Below the pieces are notes generated by a model that worked only from the letters and a program-made list of their open reading frames with translations, searched no databases and had not been told where the DNA came from. Made by a program: the position numbers and the translations under genes. A DNA stretch of 24,814 nucleotides from Candidatus Hydrogenedentes bacterium UBA2224 (GTDB taxonomy: Bacteria > Hydrogenedentota > Hydrogenedentia > Hydrogenedentales > SLHB01): the NCBI GenBank assembly GCA_002348185.1, contig DDYW01000209.1, forward strand, positions 1-24,814, read 5' to 3'. Below are positions 7,392 through 14,996 of this stretch, in pieces. Numbering within the stretch: position 1 is the first letter of the stretch; each line of letters begins with the position of its first letter.

Positions 7392-8882
7392 ATGTTTTAC
7401 TACCTGGGAGAATCGCTGGTGGCGCATGTCGGCGCGTTCAACGTGCTGACCTACATCACCGTTCGGGCGGGCGGCGCGGCCCTGTCCGCCTTTTTGATCA
7501 CGCTGCTCATCGGGCCGCGCCTGATTCGCCGCCTGCAGCTCCTGAAAATCGGCCAGTATATCCGGGAAGACCACGTGCAGGACCTTCACGCGCTGCACAA
7601 GTCCAAGGCCGGCACGCCCACCATGGGCGGAACGCTGATCATCTTCTCGGCAGTGGCCTCGCTGGCGCTGTGGGGCCGCTACAGCAACCGGCTGCTTCTG
7701 CTGGCGACGGTGGTCCTCTGCGTGTTGGGCGCGATCGGCTTCCTGGACGACTACATCAAGATCCGGCGCAAACACAATCGGGGCCTGACAGCGAAAGCCA
7801 AGTTTCTCGGGCAGATTCTGGTGGGGTTGGCCGTCGGCCTCTATGTGCTGTACAACCCGGTCACCATGGACGCGACCTATTTGTCGGAACGGGACGTTAC
7901 AGACTGGCGCGCGCTGATGACCGAACTGTTTGAAGGGCAGGGGATGGTCCCGGATACGCCGGCCGCCCGGTTTCGCCAACTGCTTCCGGCCGACATCCGC
8001 CGGAGCGCCGGAGAGAACCTCTGGAAATACCTGTGGCGCAGCACGGCGACGGAGGAAATGCGCCAGGCGTTCAACGGGCTGCTTTCCATGCCCGATCTCT
8101 ACGACTCTCGGAGCATGGTGACGCTGAACCTGTCCGACGAGGGCCGTCAGCTGCTTCAGACCCGGAGCGCGAACGGGTCGCTGAGCGAGGTGGAGCTTGC
8201 CCGGCTGAACCGGCTCGTCCTGGAAGCCACGTTTCCCCACTGTATCCCGGCGACGCAGCCCGACCTGCATACCAAGGTGGAGGTGCCCGGTTTCCGCTGG
8301 CTGCTCATCCCATTCGGGGCGGCCTACGTCCTTCTGGTTGTGGTGATTCTGGTGTCGTCCTCCAATGCAGTCAATCTGACCGACGGCCTGGATGGGCTTG
8401 CGGTCGGCGCGTCCATCATGTCTCTGCTGGCCTACACCGCGATTGCCTATGTGGTGAGCCGGTCGGACTGGTCGAGCTACCTGTACCTGATCTACGTGCC
8501 CGAGGCGGCTGAACTGACCGTGTTCGGCGCGGCCCTGCTCGGGGCGGGCCTCGGGTTCCTGTGGTTCAACTGCCATCCGGCCGACGTATTCATGGGCGAC
8601 ACGGGAAGCCTGGCGTTGGGCGGCGCGATCGGCACCATGGCGATCCTGACCAAGCAGGAACTGCTGCTTGTGGTGGTGGGCGGCCTCTTCGTGCTGGAAG
8701 CCTTAAGCGTGCTGATCCAGGTCGCCTCGTTCAAGCTTCGCGGTAAACGGGTCTTCAAGATGGCGCCCATTCACCACCATTTTGAACTGGCCGGCTGGTC
8801 GGAAACCAAGGTGACGATCCGGTTCTGGATCATCTCGCTCATATTCGCCCTCATGAGTCTGGGCGCCCTGAAATTGCGGTGA
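7392..8882 (+). CDS. mraY: Phospho-N-acetylmuramoyl-pentapeptide-transferase MraY with a large internal insertion
   Basis: This integral membrane enzyme makes lipid I from UDP-MurNAc-pentapeptide and undecaprenyl phosphate. Family motifs are intact: HALHKSKAGTPTMGG (66-80), FLDDYIK (117-123), SNAVNLTDGLDGL (324-336), FMGDTGSLALGG (400-411) and the PIHHHFE loop (459-465). The protein has 496 residues, whereas most MraY proteins have about 320-370. The excess is one block, roughly residues 158-298, between the helix ending LYVLYNP and the helix preceding NAVNLTDG. In the known topology this loop faces outside the cytoplasm. The block is polar and helical-looking, with several Arg, Leu and Glu residues and no membrane segment. 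Shorter inserts at this place are known from Bacteroidetes, as far as I recall. GGAG lies before the ATG. Confidence 0.95.
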   Translation: MFYYLGESLVAHVGAFNVLTYITVRAGGAALSAFLITLLIGPRLIRRLQLLKIGQYIREDHVQDLHALHKSKAGTPTMGGTLIIFSAVASLALWGRYSNRLLLLATVVLCVLGAIGFLDDYIKIRRKHNRGLTAKAKFLGQILVGLAVGLYVLYNPVTMDATYLSERDVTDWRALMTELFEGQGMVPDTPAARFRQLLPADIRRSAGENLWKYLWRSTATEEMRQAFNGLLSMPDLYDSRSMVTLNLSDEGRQLLQTRSANGSLSEVELARLNRLVLEATFPHCIPATQPDLHTKVEVPGFRWLLIPFGAAYVLLVVVILVSSSNAVNLTDGLDGLAVGASIMSLLAYTAIAYVVSRSDWSSYLYLIYVPEAAELTVFGAALLGAGLGFLWFNCHPADVFMGDTGSLALGGAIGTMAILTKQELLLVVVGGLFVLEALSVLIQVASFKLRGKRVFKMAPIHHHFELAGWSETKVTIRFWIISLIFALMSLGALKLR

Positions 8883-8886
8883 TAAC

Positions 8887-10230
8887 GTGGATGTTCGCGG
8901 CAGAAAAGTAACCATTGTCGGTATGGGGCGGACGGCCCTCGCGCTGGCCCGGCTGCTACTCCGGGAAGGGGCGGAGCCGTTCATCTCGGAGCTGAAGGAC
9001 CAGGCGGCTTGCGGAGAGATTCCGGCGGCGCTTGACGACCTTGGCGCTGCCTGGGAGTGCGGGGGCCATTCGGAGCGCGCGCTGGCGGGAAGTGCTCTCG
9101 TGGTTCCGAGCCCCGGCGTGCCGCCCGCGTCGCCAGTGCTGCAGGAGGCGCGCGTATCGGGCATCCCCGTCACGGGCGAGATGGAGCTGGCGTGGCGGTT
9201 TGCCAATGCCCGGATACTGGCCATCACGGGCACGAACGGCAAGACCACGACAACGGAACTCGTGCGGGCGCTCATTGCGGCCTGCGGCCACACGGTCCTG
9301 CTCGCGGGGAACAACGACACGCCGCTTTCCGCGGCGGTGATGGCCGAGCCCGCCCCCGCATATATTGTGCTCGAGGTCAGCAGTTTCCAGCTCGAGCTTG
9401 CCGCCACGTTCCAGCCCTGGAGCGCCGCCCTGCTGAATGTGACGCCGGACCACCTCGCCTGGCACGGCGGGATGGACGCGTATATCGCGGCGAAACGGCG
9501 GCTGTTCGCGAAGCAGACGTCCGGAGACACGGCGGTGCTGAACGACGACGACGCGATCGCCGCGTCGCTGGACGTTCCCCCCGAGGTCTCCGTGTGGCGG
9601 TTCAGCCTCGAACGGCCACAGGACCGCGGGCTCTGGGTGCGCGGAGACGGGATCTTCCACGGAGGAGACCGGGTCGCGCGAACCGCCGACACGCCATTGC
9701 CGGGGCGGCACAATCTTCAGAATGCGCTGGCGGCGTTGTGCATGATGCGCGCGGGCGGGTTTGCCTGGGACCGGGTATTGGCGGGTTTGCGCGAGTTCAA
9801 GGGGGTGGAGCACCGGATCGAGTTCGTGGCGGAACAGGACGGCGTGGCCTTCTACAACGATTCGAAATCGACGAATATCGACAGCCTGAAAGTCGCCCTC
9901 GAGAGCTTTGACCGGCCGGTGGTGCTGGTGGCGGGTGGGCGCGGCAAAGGCGCCGATTACCGCGTGCTGCGGCCCCTCGTCGCGCGGCACGTCAAGACGC
10001 TGGTCACGCTCGGAGAGGACGCTCCGCTGCTTGAGGAGGCGTTTGGCGATCTCGCGGCGACGCGCCGGGCATCCGGCATGCACGAGGCCGTTACGGCGGC
10101 GCGGGATGCCGCGGCGCCGGGCGACGTGGTGCTTCTGTCGCCCGCGTGCGCCAGTTTTGACATGTTCGACAACTTCGAGCATCGGGGGCGGGTCTTCAAG
10201 GCGTGCGTGCACGAACTCGTGAAAGGGTAG
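8887..10230 (+). CDS. murD: UDP-N-acetylmuramoylalanine--D-glutamate ligase MurD
   Basis: This 447-residue cytoplasmic ligase adds D-Glu to UDP-MurNAc-L-Ala. The N-terminal Rossmann-like domain starts VTIVGMGRTALALA (8-21), followed by VVPSPGVPPASP (72-83). The ATP loop is ITGTNGKTTTTEL (113-125). EVSSFQLEL, LNVTPDHLAWHG and FYNDSKSTNIDSL (about 322-334) are further MurD signatures. The start is GTG 8887, four bases after the mraY stop, with GGTGA overlapping that stop codon as a weak ribosome-binding site. mraY, murD, ftsW, murG is the classical dcw order. Confidence 0.96.
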   Translation: MDVRGRKVTIVGMGRTALALARLLLREGAEPFISELKDQAACGEIPAALDDLGAAWECGGHSERALAGSALVVPSPGVPPASPVLQEARVSGIPVTGEMELAWRFANARILAITGTNGKTTTTELVRALIAACGHTVLLAGNNDTPLSAAVMAEPAPAYIVLEVSSFQLELAATFQPWSAALLNVTPDHLAWHGGMDAYIAAKRRLFAKQTSGDTAVLNDDDAIAASLDVPPEVSVWRFSLERPQDRGLWVRGDGIFHGGDRVARTADTPLPGRHNLQNALAALCMMRAGGFAWDRVLAGLREFKGVEHRIEFVAEQDGVAFYNDSKSTNIDSLKVALESFDRPVVLVAGGRGKGADYRVLRPLVARHVKTLVTLGEDAPLLEEAFGDLAATRRASGMHEAVTAARDAAAPGDVVLLSPACASFDMFDNFEHRGRVFKACVHELVKG

Positions 10231-10234
10231 TGCG

Positions 10235-11371
10235 GTGAAACGGGAAACCTTGCTGTTGCTTGTGACGGTGATGATCTTGAGTGCCGTGGGTCTGGTGCTG
10301 GTGTTCAGCGCCAGCCCTGCGTATACCAGCGTCACCGGACGGGACGAATCCAAGGACATGTTTCACTTCCTTTCCCGCCAGGTTATCTTCATGGTTCTGG
10401 GTTTCGCCGGGATGCTGGCGCTTTCCCGGATTGACTATCACGTGTGGAGCCGGCGATGGGCCTACACGCCCGTCGTGGTGATTTCCCTGGCACTGTTGGT
10501 GCTCGTGCTCGTCATCGGGGCGGATATCAATAACTCGCGCCGCTGGATCGCCCTGCCCATGGGTACGCTTCAGCCGTCCGAGATCGCCAAATTCGCGTTG
10601 ATCATCTTTCTTGCGGTCAAGCTGGCGGAAAACCAGAGCGACATCAGGAGTCTCCGGCGCGGGTTCCTTCCTCCGGTCGTGCACATTGGCGTGGTCGCGG
10701 GGCTGGTGGTGCTTGAGGAGGATCTGAGCACGCCCGCCGTCATCGCGTGTTCGGGCATGTTGATGGTGGGTATGGCGGGCGCGCGGTGGTCGCATCTCTT
10801 CCTGAGCGCCTGCGGAGGGAGCGTTTTGTTTGCGCTCCTGTGCTGGGTCTCGCCCGAACGCATCCGGCGCCTCATGGCGTTTCGCGATCCCTGGGGCGAC
10901 CGTTTCGATGATGGCATGCAGCTCGTGCAGTCTCTTTCGGGATTTGCCCGCGGCGGCGTCTGGGGGCAAGGCGTCGGCGCCGGAGAACAGAAACTCTTCT
11001 ATCTTCATGCGGCCAACAACGATTTCATCTTTTCGGTGTGGGGCGAAGAAATGGGGCTGGCTGGCACGCTCTTTCTGGTTGCCCTCTTCGTCCTTTTTCT
11101 GGTCGTCGGGACGCGCGTGGCCCTGTGCGCGCCGGACCTTCTGGGCGCGCTGCTGGCGTCGGGCGTCGTGGCCATGATCGCGATGCAGGCAGGCATCAAC
11201 ATGGGTGTCACCACGGGGTTGCTGCCCACCACGGGCCTGCCCCTGCCGTTTATCAGCGCAGGCGGCAGCGCGCTGATTGTTAACCTGGCCATGGTAGGCG
11301 TATTGTTGAATGTGGCGCAGCAGGCTTCGGAACCGGAACCCAAAGGCCGTCTGGCGGCGGCCCGAGCCTGA
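10235..11371 (+). CDS. ftsW: SEDS-family peptidoglycan glycosyltransferase FtsW
   Basis: This 378-residue polytopic membrane protein polymerises lipid II at the septum together with FtsI. SEDS signatures are NNSRRWIALPMGTLQPSE (start of the large conserved region), MQLVQSLSGFARGGVWGQG, HAANNDFIFSVWGEE with the conserved Asp near residue 263, and TTGLPLPFISAGGSAL near the C-terminus. In the last motif the usual Tyr of SYGGS is Ala. The start is GTG 10235, with AAAGGG seven bases upstream at the end of murD. The annotation could in principle be RodA, but position between murD and murG and co-occurrence with ftsI favour FtsW. Confidence 0.95.
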   Translation: MKRETLLLLVTVMILSAVGLVLVFSASPAYTSVTGRDESKDMFHFLSRQVIFMVLGFAGMLALSRIDYHVWSRRWAYTPVVVISLALLVLVLVIGADINNSRRWIALPMGTLQPSEIAKFALIIFLAVKLAENQSDIRSLRRGFLPPVVHIGVVAGLVVLEEDLSTPAVIACSGMLMVGMAGARWSHLFLSACGGSVLFALLCWVSPERIRRLMAFRDPWGDRFDDGMQLVQSLSGFARGGVWGQGVGAGEQKLFYLHAANNDFIFSVWGEEMGLAGTLFLVALFVLFLVVGTRVALCAPDLLGALLASGVVAMIAMQAGINMGVTTGLLPTTGLPLPFISAGGSALIVNLAMVGVLLNVAQQASEPEPKGRLAAARA

Positions 11372-11399
11372 GGACGCGCGACAGGGCAGCGGGGATCAC

Positions 11400-12524
11400 A
11401 TGCGGATCATGATCACAGGCGGCGGTACGGGCGGCCATACCTCTCCGGCCGTGGCCGTCATTGAGGAACTCCAGAAACGCGACGCGATGCTCGCCGTTCA
11501 GTGGGTGGGCCGGCATCGCGGGCTGGAGCAGCGCATCTGCGAGCGCAACGGCGTCGCCTTTCGCGGTGTGCCGGTCGAAGGGTGGCCCCGGAGGCGCTCG
11601 CTCCGCCGCTTGTGGGTCGCGCTGAAACTGGTCTACAGCGTGGTACGCTGCTGGCTGTACATCCGGGCGTTTCGTCCCCAGGCCGTATTTGGCGTGGGAG
11701 GATACGTGTCGTTGCCCCTGGGCCTGGCAGCGCAACGGCGCGGGGTGCCGACGGTCATCCACGAGCAGAACCGGCTGCTGGGCATGGCGAACCGGATGCT
11801 CGCCCCGAAGGCGGCGCGGATCCTCCTGAGCTTTCCGGATACGGTGGGCGCGTACCCCGCGGAGCGCGCTCGAGTGGTCGGCAATCCCGTGCGCGAAGGA
11901 TTCTTGCACCCTCCATCGCGGGACACGGCCTGCGCGGCGCTCGATCTCGACCCGTCGATTCCCGTTGTATTGGTCTGCGGGGGAAGCCAGGGCGCGCAAT
12001 CGCTCAACGAAGCCCTGGCGGGCGCGCTGCCGTTCTTGTCTTCCGGCGCGATACAGATTCTGTGGATGACCGGGCAGACGGGGATCGCCGAGGCCCGGCG
12101 CGTCGCCGCTGGACACCCGCTCCGGATCGACACGTTTGCCTTCATCGACGACATGGTCACGGCGTGCGCCGCCGCGGATGTGATCGTGAGCCGTTCAGGA
12201 GCCTCGACCACCGCGGAACTGGCCTGCCTCGGCAAACCGTCGATTTTGGTGCCGTTCCCGCATGCCACCGACAACCACCAGGAGCAGAACGCCCGCGCAT
12301 TTGAGGATGCTGGCGCGGCCCGGGTCATTCTCGACCGGGAGTTGACGGGAGACGGACTGGCGGCGGCGGTGAAGGCGCTTCTTGAGGACAGCGCCCTCCT
12401 GGGCCGGATGGGAGAGGCCGCCCGTTCCCTTGCCCGGCCGGGCGCGGCGGAAACCATCGCGGAGGAGATCTTTGCGCTGGTTTTCGAAGGCGCGCAGGAA
12501 ACGCCGTCCAGCGAGGAGATCTGA
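11400..12524 (+). CDS. murG: UDP-N-acetylglucosamine--undecaprenyl-PP-MurNAc-pentapeptide GlcNAc transferase MurG
   Basis: This 374-residue GT28 glycosyltransferase converts lipid I to lipid II on the cytoplasmic face of the membrane. Motifs are the N-terminal glycine loop GGGTGGHTSPA (7-17), FGVGGYVSLPL, HEQNRLLGMANR, GNPVREGF, VCGGSQGAQSLNEAL and the donor-binding SRSGASTTAELACLGKPSILVPFPHATDNHQEQNA region from about 263. I chose ATG 11400 because the glycine loop begins within five residues. The in-frame ATG at 11310 would add 30 basic residues and overlap ftsW. The gap from ftsW is 28 bp with GGGGA upstream. This is the last gene of the dcw cluster in the window. Confidence 0.96.
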   Translation: MRIMITGGGTGGHTSPAVAVIEELQKRDAMLAVQWVGRHRGLEQRICERNGVAFRGVPVEGWPRRRSLRRLWVALKLVYSVVRCWLYIRAFRPQAVFGVGGYVSLPLGLAAQRRGVPTVIHEQNRLLGMANRMLAPKAARILLSFPDTVGAYPAERARVVGNPVREGFLHPPSRDTACAALDLDPSIPVVLVCGGSQGAQSLNEALAGALPFLSSGAIQILWMTGQTGIAEARRVAAGHPLRIDTFAFIDDMVTACAAADVIVSRSGASTTAELACLGKPSILVPFPHATDNHQEQNARAFEDAGAARVILDRELTGDGLAAAVKALLEDSALLGRMGEAARSLARPGAAETIAEEIFALVFEGAQETPSSEEI

Positions 12525-12665
12525 CCGTTTTGCGCGGAACGCCCGGGGTCAGTGCATTGAACCCTGAGGCCGCCCCTGATAGCATTCCGGAGAAGCGCAC
12601 CTTGAACCTGGTGTGCAGGCGCAGCGGGGTCTTATATCACTAACCAGAGGAGCCGGGGTCGGGGT

Positions 12666-13334
12666 ATGCACATCTATTTTGTGAGGCACGGACAGTCCGA
12701 GGGCAATCTGGATGGCGATTGCTCGCCTTCGGATCCCCCGCTGACCGAGTTGGGCCATGCCCAGGCCGCACGGGCCGGGCTCGCGCTCTCCGGCCAGGGC
12801 ATCATCGCGCTGTACACCTCGCCGATGATGCGGGCCATGCAGACCGCGAAGGCGCTCCACGAGGTCCTGGGCTTACCCATGCAGGTGCGTGTGGAACTGG
12901 CCGAAACCTACCGGCCCGTCTGGCCCGCCCCGCCCGGGAGCGGAGAGCCCATCCCCAAGCGCGGTCTTACCATCGCGGAGGCCCGGACCATGTTCAGCGC
13001 CGCGAAGTATCCTGAGGACACAGCTGCCGGGGAACCGTGGTGGGAGGCGCATGTCCGCGAACGGCGCGAGGGCGCCTACAGCCGTGCGGTGGCGGCGCTC
13101 GCGCACCTTCGCGCACGCCATCGCGATGATGACCGGATTGCGATCGTGACGCACGGCGCGTTCGGGTCGGTCCTGTTGAGTGTGGCCCTGGGTTGTCCCC
13201 CAACCGACCAGAACCGGTTCAGCCAGTACAATTGCGCGCTGAGTCTGCTTCAGATCACGGAAGAAGGCGCCCGCCTACATTACCAGAACCGCGTGGAACA
13301 CCTTCCCGAGGGGCTGCGCACCGATCCTACCTGA
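12666..13334 (+). CDS. Histidine phosphatase / phosphoglycerate mutase-like protein
   Basis: This 222-residue cytoplasmic protein belongs to the histidine phosphatase superfamily. The catalytic motif is FVRHGQSEGN (5-14) with phospho-accepting His8. Arg56 in YTSPMMRAMQTA, Glu80 and His163 in VTHGAFGSVL complete the usual phosphate pocket. Members remove phosphate from sugars, nucleotides or cofactors, or act as mutases. The insert between residues 82 and 128 (Pro- and Trp-containing) differs from textbook GpmA, so a broad phosphatase is more likely than a glycolytic mutase. It is separated from murG by 141 bp and probably has its own promoter. It ends one base before the convergent next gene. 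The substrate cannot be read from sequence. Confidence 0.85.
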   Translation: MHIYFVRHGQSEGNLDGDCSPSDPPLTELGHAQAARAGLALSGQGIIALYTSPMMRAMQTAKALHEVLGLPMQVRVELAETYRPVWPAPPGSGEPIPKRGLTIAEARTMFSAAKYPEDTAAGEPWWEAHVRERREGAYSRAVAALAHLRARHRDDDRIAIVTHGAFGSVLLSVALGCPPTDQNRFSQYNCALSLLQITEEGARLHYQNRVEHLPEGLRTDPT

Positions 13335-13335
13335 A

Positions 13336-14748
13336 TCAGGGCTTCTTGTAGATGGGGAGCATCGCGTACAGCCCGCCGAAGTTGATATGCCCCCACGCCG
13401 CCGTGGACTGGTCGACCACGCGCAACCGCACGCGTTTCCCCTGGAATTCCTGCCAGTCCGCGCGGACATTTCCGAAGTGGTTGTTGCCGTTGCCGGTGGC
13501 CTTCCACAGAATCGCGCCGGTTTCCGTGTCAACCAGGGCGCAGTAGACCCGGGCCGCGTCGATCCCGCCGGAGATGGCCAGCCTGTAGGACGGGTGCTCC
13601 ACGATGAATTCCGGCGACTCGACCACGGCGACAATCTCGTCGTGGGCAACGGATTCGCCCGGCAATTCGGCGGTGCCGATGAAATGCGGCATCGGAGGAT
13701 AGAAATTGCTGCGGGCGGACGCGGTAAACGGGCCGGGCAATGCCCCTTCGACCACGCGCCACTGGGCCCGGGCTTCGGGCGCCTCAAGACTGAATACCGG
13801 TACGGCCGTTTCGGCCAGGAAAGTCAACCGGGCGATTTGGATTCCCTGCAGGTCGGGCAGCAGGGCGGCAAGGTAATACTGCCCGTCGTCCAGAATGATC
13901 TCGGGCGCGGCCACGGGCAGCGTGCACACAAAGCCGTGGTCGTCATCGATGCCGAAATTGTATGGATTGCGCGACTGGTAGACCGAGGTCTGGGCGCCTT
14001 CGCCGTAGCTCTGCGTGCGAAAAAGGTGATACAGTCCCGGCTCCGTCTCCACCACGTGGGGGCATTCACACGAAAACGGGTCGTTGCCCGCCCGGCCGCC
14101 GTAGGCCACGATCATCGAATCGCTCCAGTCATGAAGGTCCGCTGAAGTGCGGCAAAACACATACCCCTTTCCCCGTGGGAAGGCGGTGTAGTAGAGGTGC
14201 CACCGGTCCCGGGTGAAGAGCAGGACGGGGTCGCGGTTGTTCTGGCCCGGTCCCTCCGTGAAGACGCCGGTCCGGCCATCGGCGAGAATGCGGCGGGTGA
14301 ATTCCTTGCCATCCTCGCTCGTGGCGAAACACAGATGGTCCCAGTCGCCGTACGCCATGTGGTAGAGGCCGTTCCAGCGCACCACGTGAGGCGCCTGCAA
14401 GCCGCCGAGGGGCTCGCCGAGAGCCGGGTCCGCCTCCATGGCAATGCCCCTGGGCTCCCAGTCGGGATCGGTCAGGTTTCTGCCTTCCCAGCGATGAAAC
14501 AGCCGGGTGTGGCCGCCGAGCCGGGTAAACCGGATGCAGGACCACAGTTGCCAGGCGCCGTCGGCCGCCTGCCACACCGCGAAGTCCACCGGCTGCTGCG
14601 TATCGCTCGTGTAGGCGCCCAGATCCGGATTGTGCGCGACGGTCCACCAGGCGCCCTCGATCCGGGGAAGCACCGTGATGTCTTCGACCGCAGGCGCCGT
14701 ACCGCAGAGCACGCCCGGCATCGCCATCAAAAGCAGGCTGCGAAACAT
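13336..14748 (-). CDS. Secreted GH32/GH43-like beta-propeller glycoside hydrolase-family protein
   Basis: This 470-residue protein has a signal peptide (MFRSLLLMAMPGVLCGTAPA, about 1-20). The body shows five-bladed propeller repeats with Trp/Tyr-rich strands. NNRDPVLLF contains an RDP triplet (172-174), and CECPHVVE contains an ECP triplet (E228). Both are hallmark motifs of clan GH-J (GH32/GH68), where E of ECP is the acid/base. The N-terminal WMNDPNG nucleophile motif is not recognisable; AHNPDLGAY (38-46) may take its place. A beta-sandwich-like C-terminal domain (about 325-462) follows, as in GH32. It may act on fructan-like or other glycosides, or be a non-catalytic relative. I chose ATG 14748 because GGAGGG lies eight bases upstream. 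The in-frame start at 14799 lacks such a site. Confidence 0.75.
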   Translation of the reverse strand: MFRSLLLMAMPGVLCGTAPAVEDITVLPRIEGAWWTVAHNPDLGAYTSDTQQPVDFAVWQAADGAWQLWSCIRFTRLGGHTRLFHRWEGRNLTDPDWEPRGIAMEADPALGEPLGGLQAPHVVRWNGLYHMAYGDWDHLCFATSEDGKEFTRRILADGRTGVFTEGPGQNNRDPVLLFTRDRWHLYYTAFPRGKGYVFCRTSADLHDWSDSMIVAYGGRAGNDPFSCECPHVVETEPGLYHLFRTQSYGEGAQTSVYQSRNPYNFGIDDDHGFVCTLPVAAPEIILDDGQYYLAALLPDLQGIQIARLTFLAETAVPVFSLEAPEARAQWRVVEGALPGPFTASARSNFYPPMPHFIGTAELPGESVAHDEIVAVVESPEFIVEHPSYRLAISGGIDAARVYCALVDTETGAILWKATGNGNNHFGNVRADWQEFQGKRVRLRVVDQSTAAWGHINFGGLYAMLPIYKKP

Positions 14749-14785
14749 GGCAGATTCCCTCCGGGTGCAACGCTGTTCCCCGGTC

Positions 14786-14814
14786 AGGATACGATCCACC
14801 CTCTGCGGAGTCCA
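14786..14814 (-). promoter_or_regulatory. Candidate promoter for the GH32/43-like gene
   Basis: On the - strand TGGACT (14814-14809) is followed after 17 bp by TATCCT (14791-14786). Each hexamer matches 4/6 of the consensus. The predicted start near 14779 gives a leader of about 31 nt. The -35 box lies partly in the first unit of the nonamer array, which could link the array to expression. Confidence 0.35.
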
Positions 14815-14882
14815 CCCGGTCCTCCCAGTCTTCCCATTCTTCCCAATCCTCCCAGTCCACCGTGTCCACGGTGTCCGCCGGA
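14811..14882. repeat. In-phase array of eight 9-bp repeats
   Basis: Eight consecutive nonamers start with TC: TCCACCCGG, TCCTCCCAG, TCTTCCCAT, TCTTCCCAA, TCCTCCCAG, TCCACCGTG, TCCACGGTG and TCCGCCGGA. The sixth and seventh units form a perfect inverted repeat, CACCGTG-TC-CACGGTG (14858-14873). The array lies between the divergent GH32/43-like and FAD/SGNH genes. A related three-unit copy lies at 19050-19076. On the - strand it can be read as repeated Trp-Glu-Asp triplets, but this lies in no credible gene. Confidence 0.85.
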
Positions 14883-14930
14883 GGACTCAAAACCCCGGTA
14901 CCAGACGATACTGCGCTTTCCGGCGCGGCC

Positions 14931-14960
14931 TTTACGTTCCCGCGGAAATATCCCTATAAT
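14931..14960 (+). promoter_or_regulatory. Promoter of the FAD/SGNH multidomain gene
   Basis: A perfect -10 hexamer TATAAT (14955-14960) is preceded by TTTACG (14931-14936, 4/6 of the -35 consensus) with an 18-bp spacer. The predicted start near 14967 leaves a leader of about 30 nt containing AGGAGAGG before the ATG at 14997. Location and spacing support the chosen start codon. Confidence 0.6.
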
Positions 14961-14996
14961 CGTGCCAGACAGCGGCTTATTTCAGGAGAGGTCCTC

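Noticed and set aside
12595..12616. Imperfect hairpin GCGCACC/GGTGTGC after murG as a terminator
   Set aside because: One mismatch, an 8-nt loop and no T-run; it is not convincing as an intrinsic terminator.
12602..12638. TTGAAC and TATATC as a promoter for the phosphatase gene
   Set aside because: The spacer would be 25 bp, too long for a sigma-70-type promoter.
14811..14882. Possible CRISPR array
   Set aside because: Units are 9 bp and contiguous, with no unique spacers and no cas genes nearby.
14129..14890. - strand frame with repeated Trp-Glu-Asp triplets at its N-terminus
   Set aside because: The triplets come from the nonamer DNA array. The rest is an alternate frame of the GH32/43-like gene.
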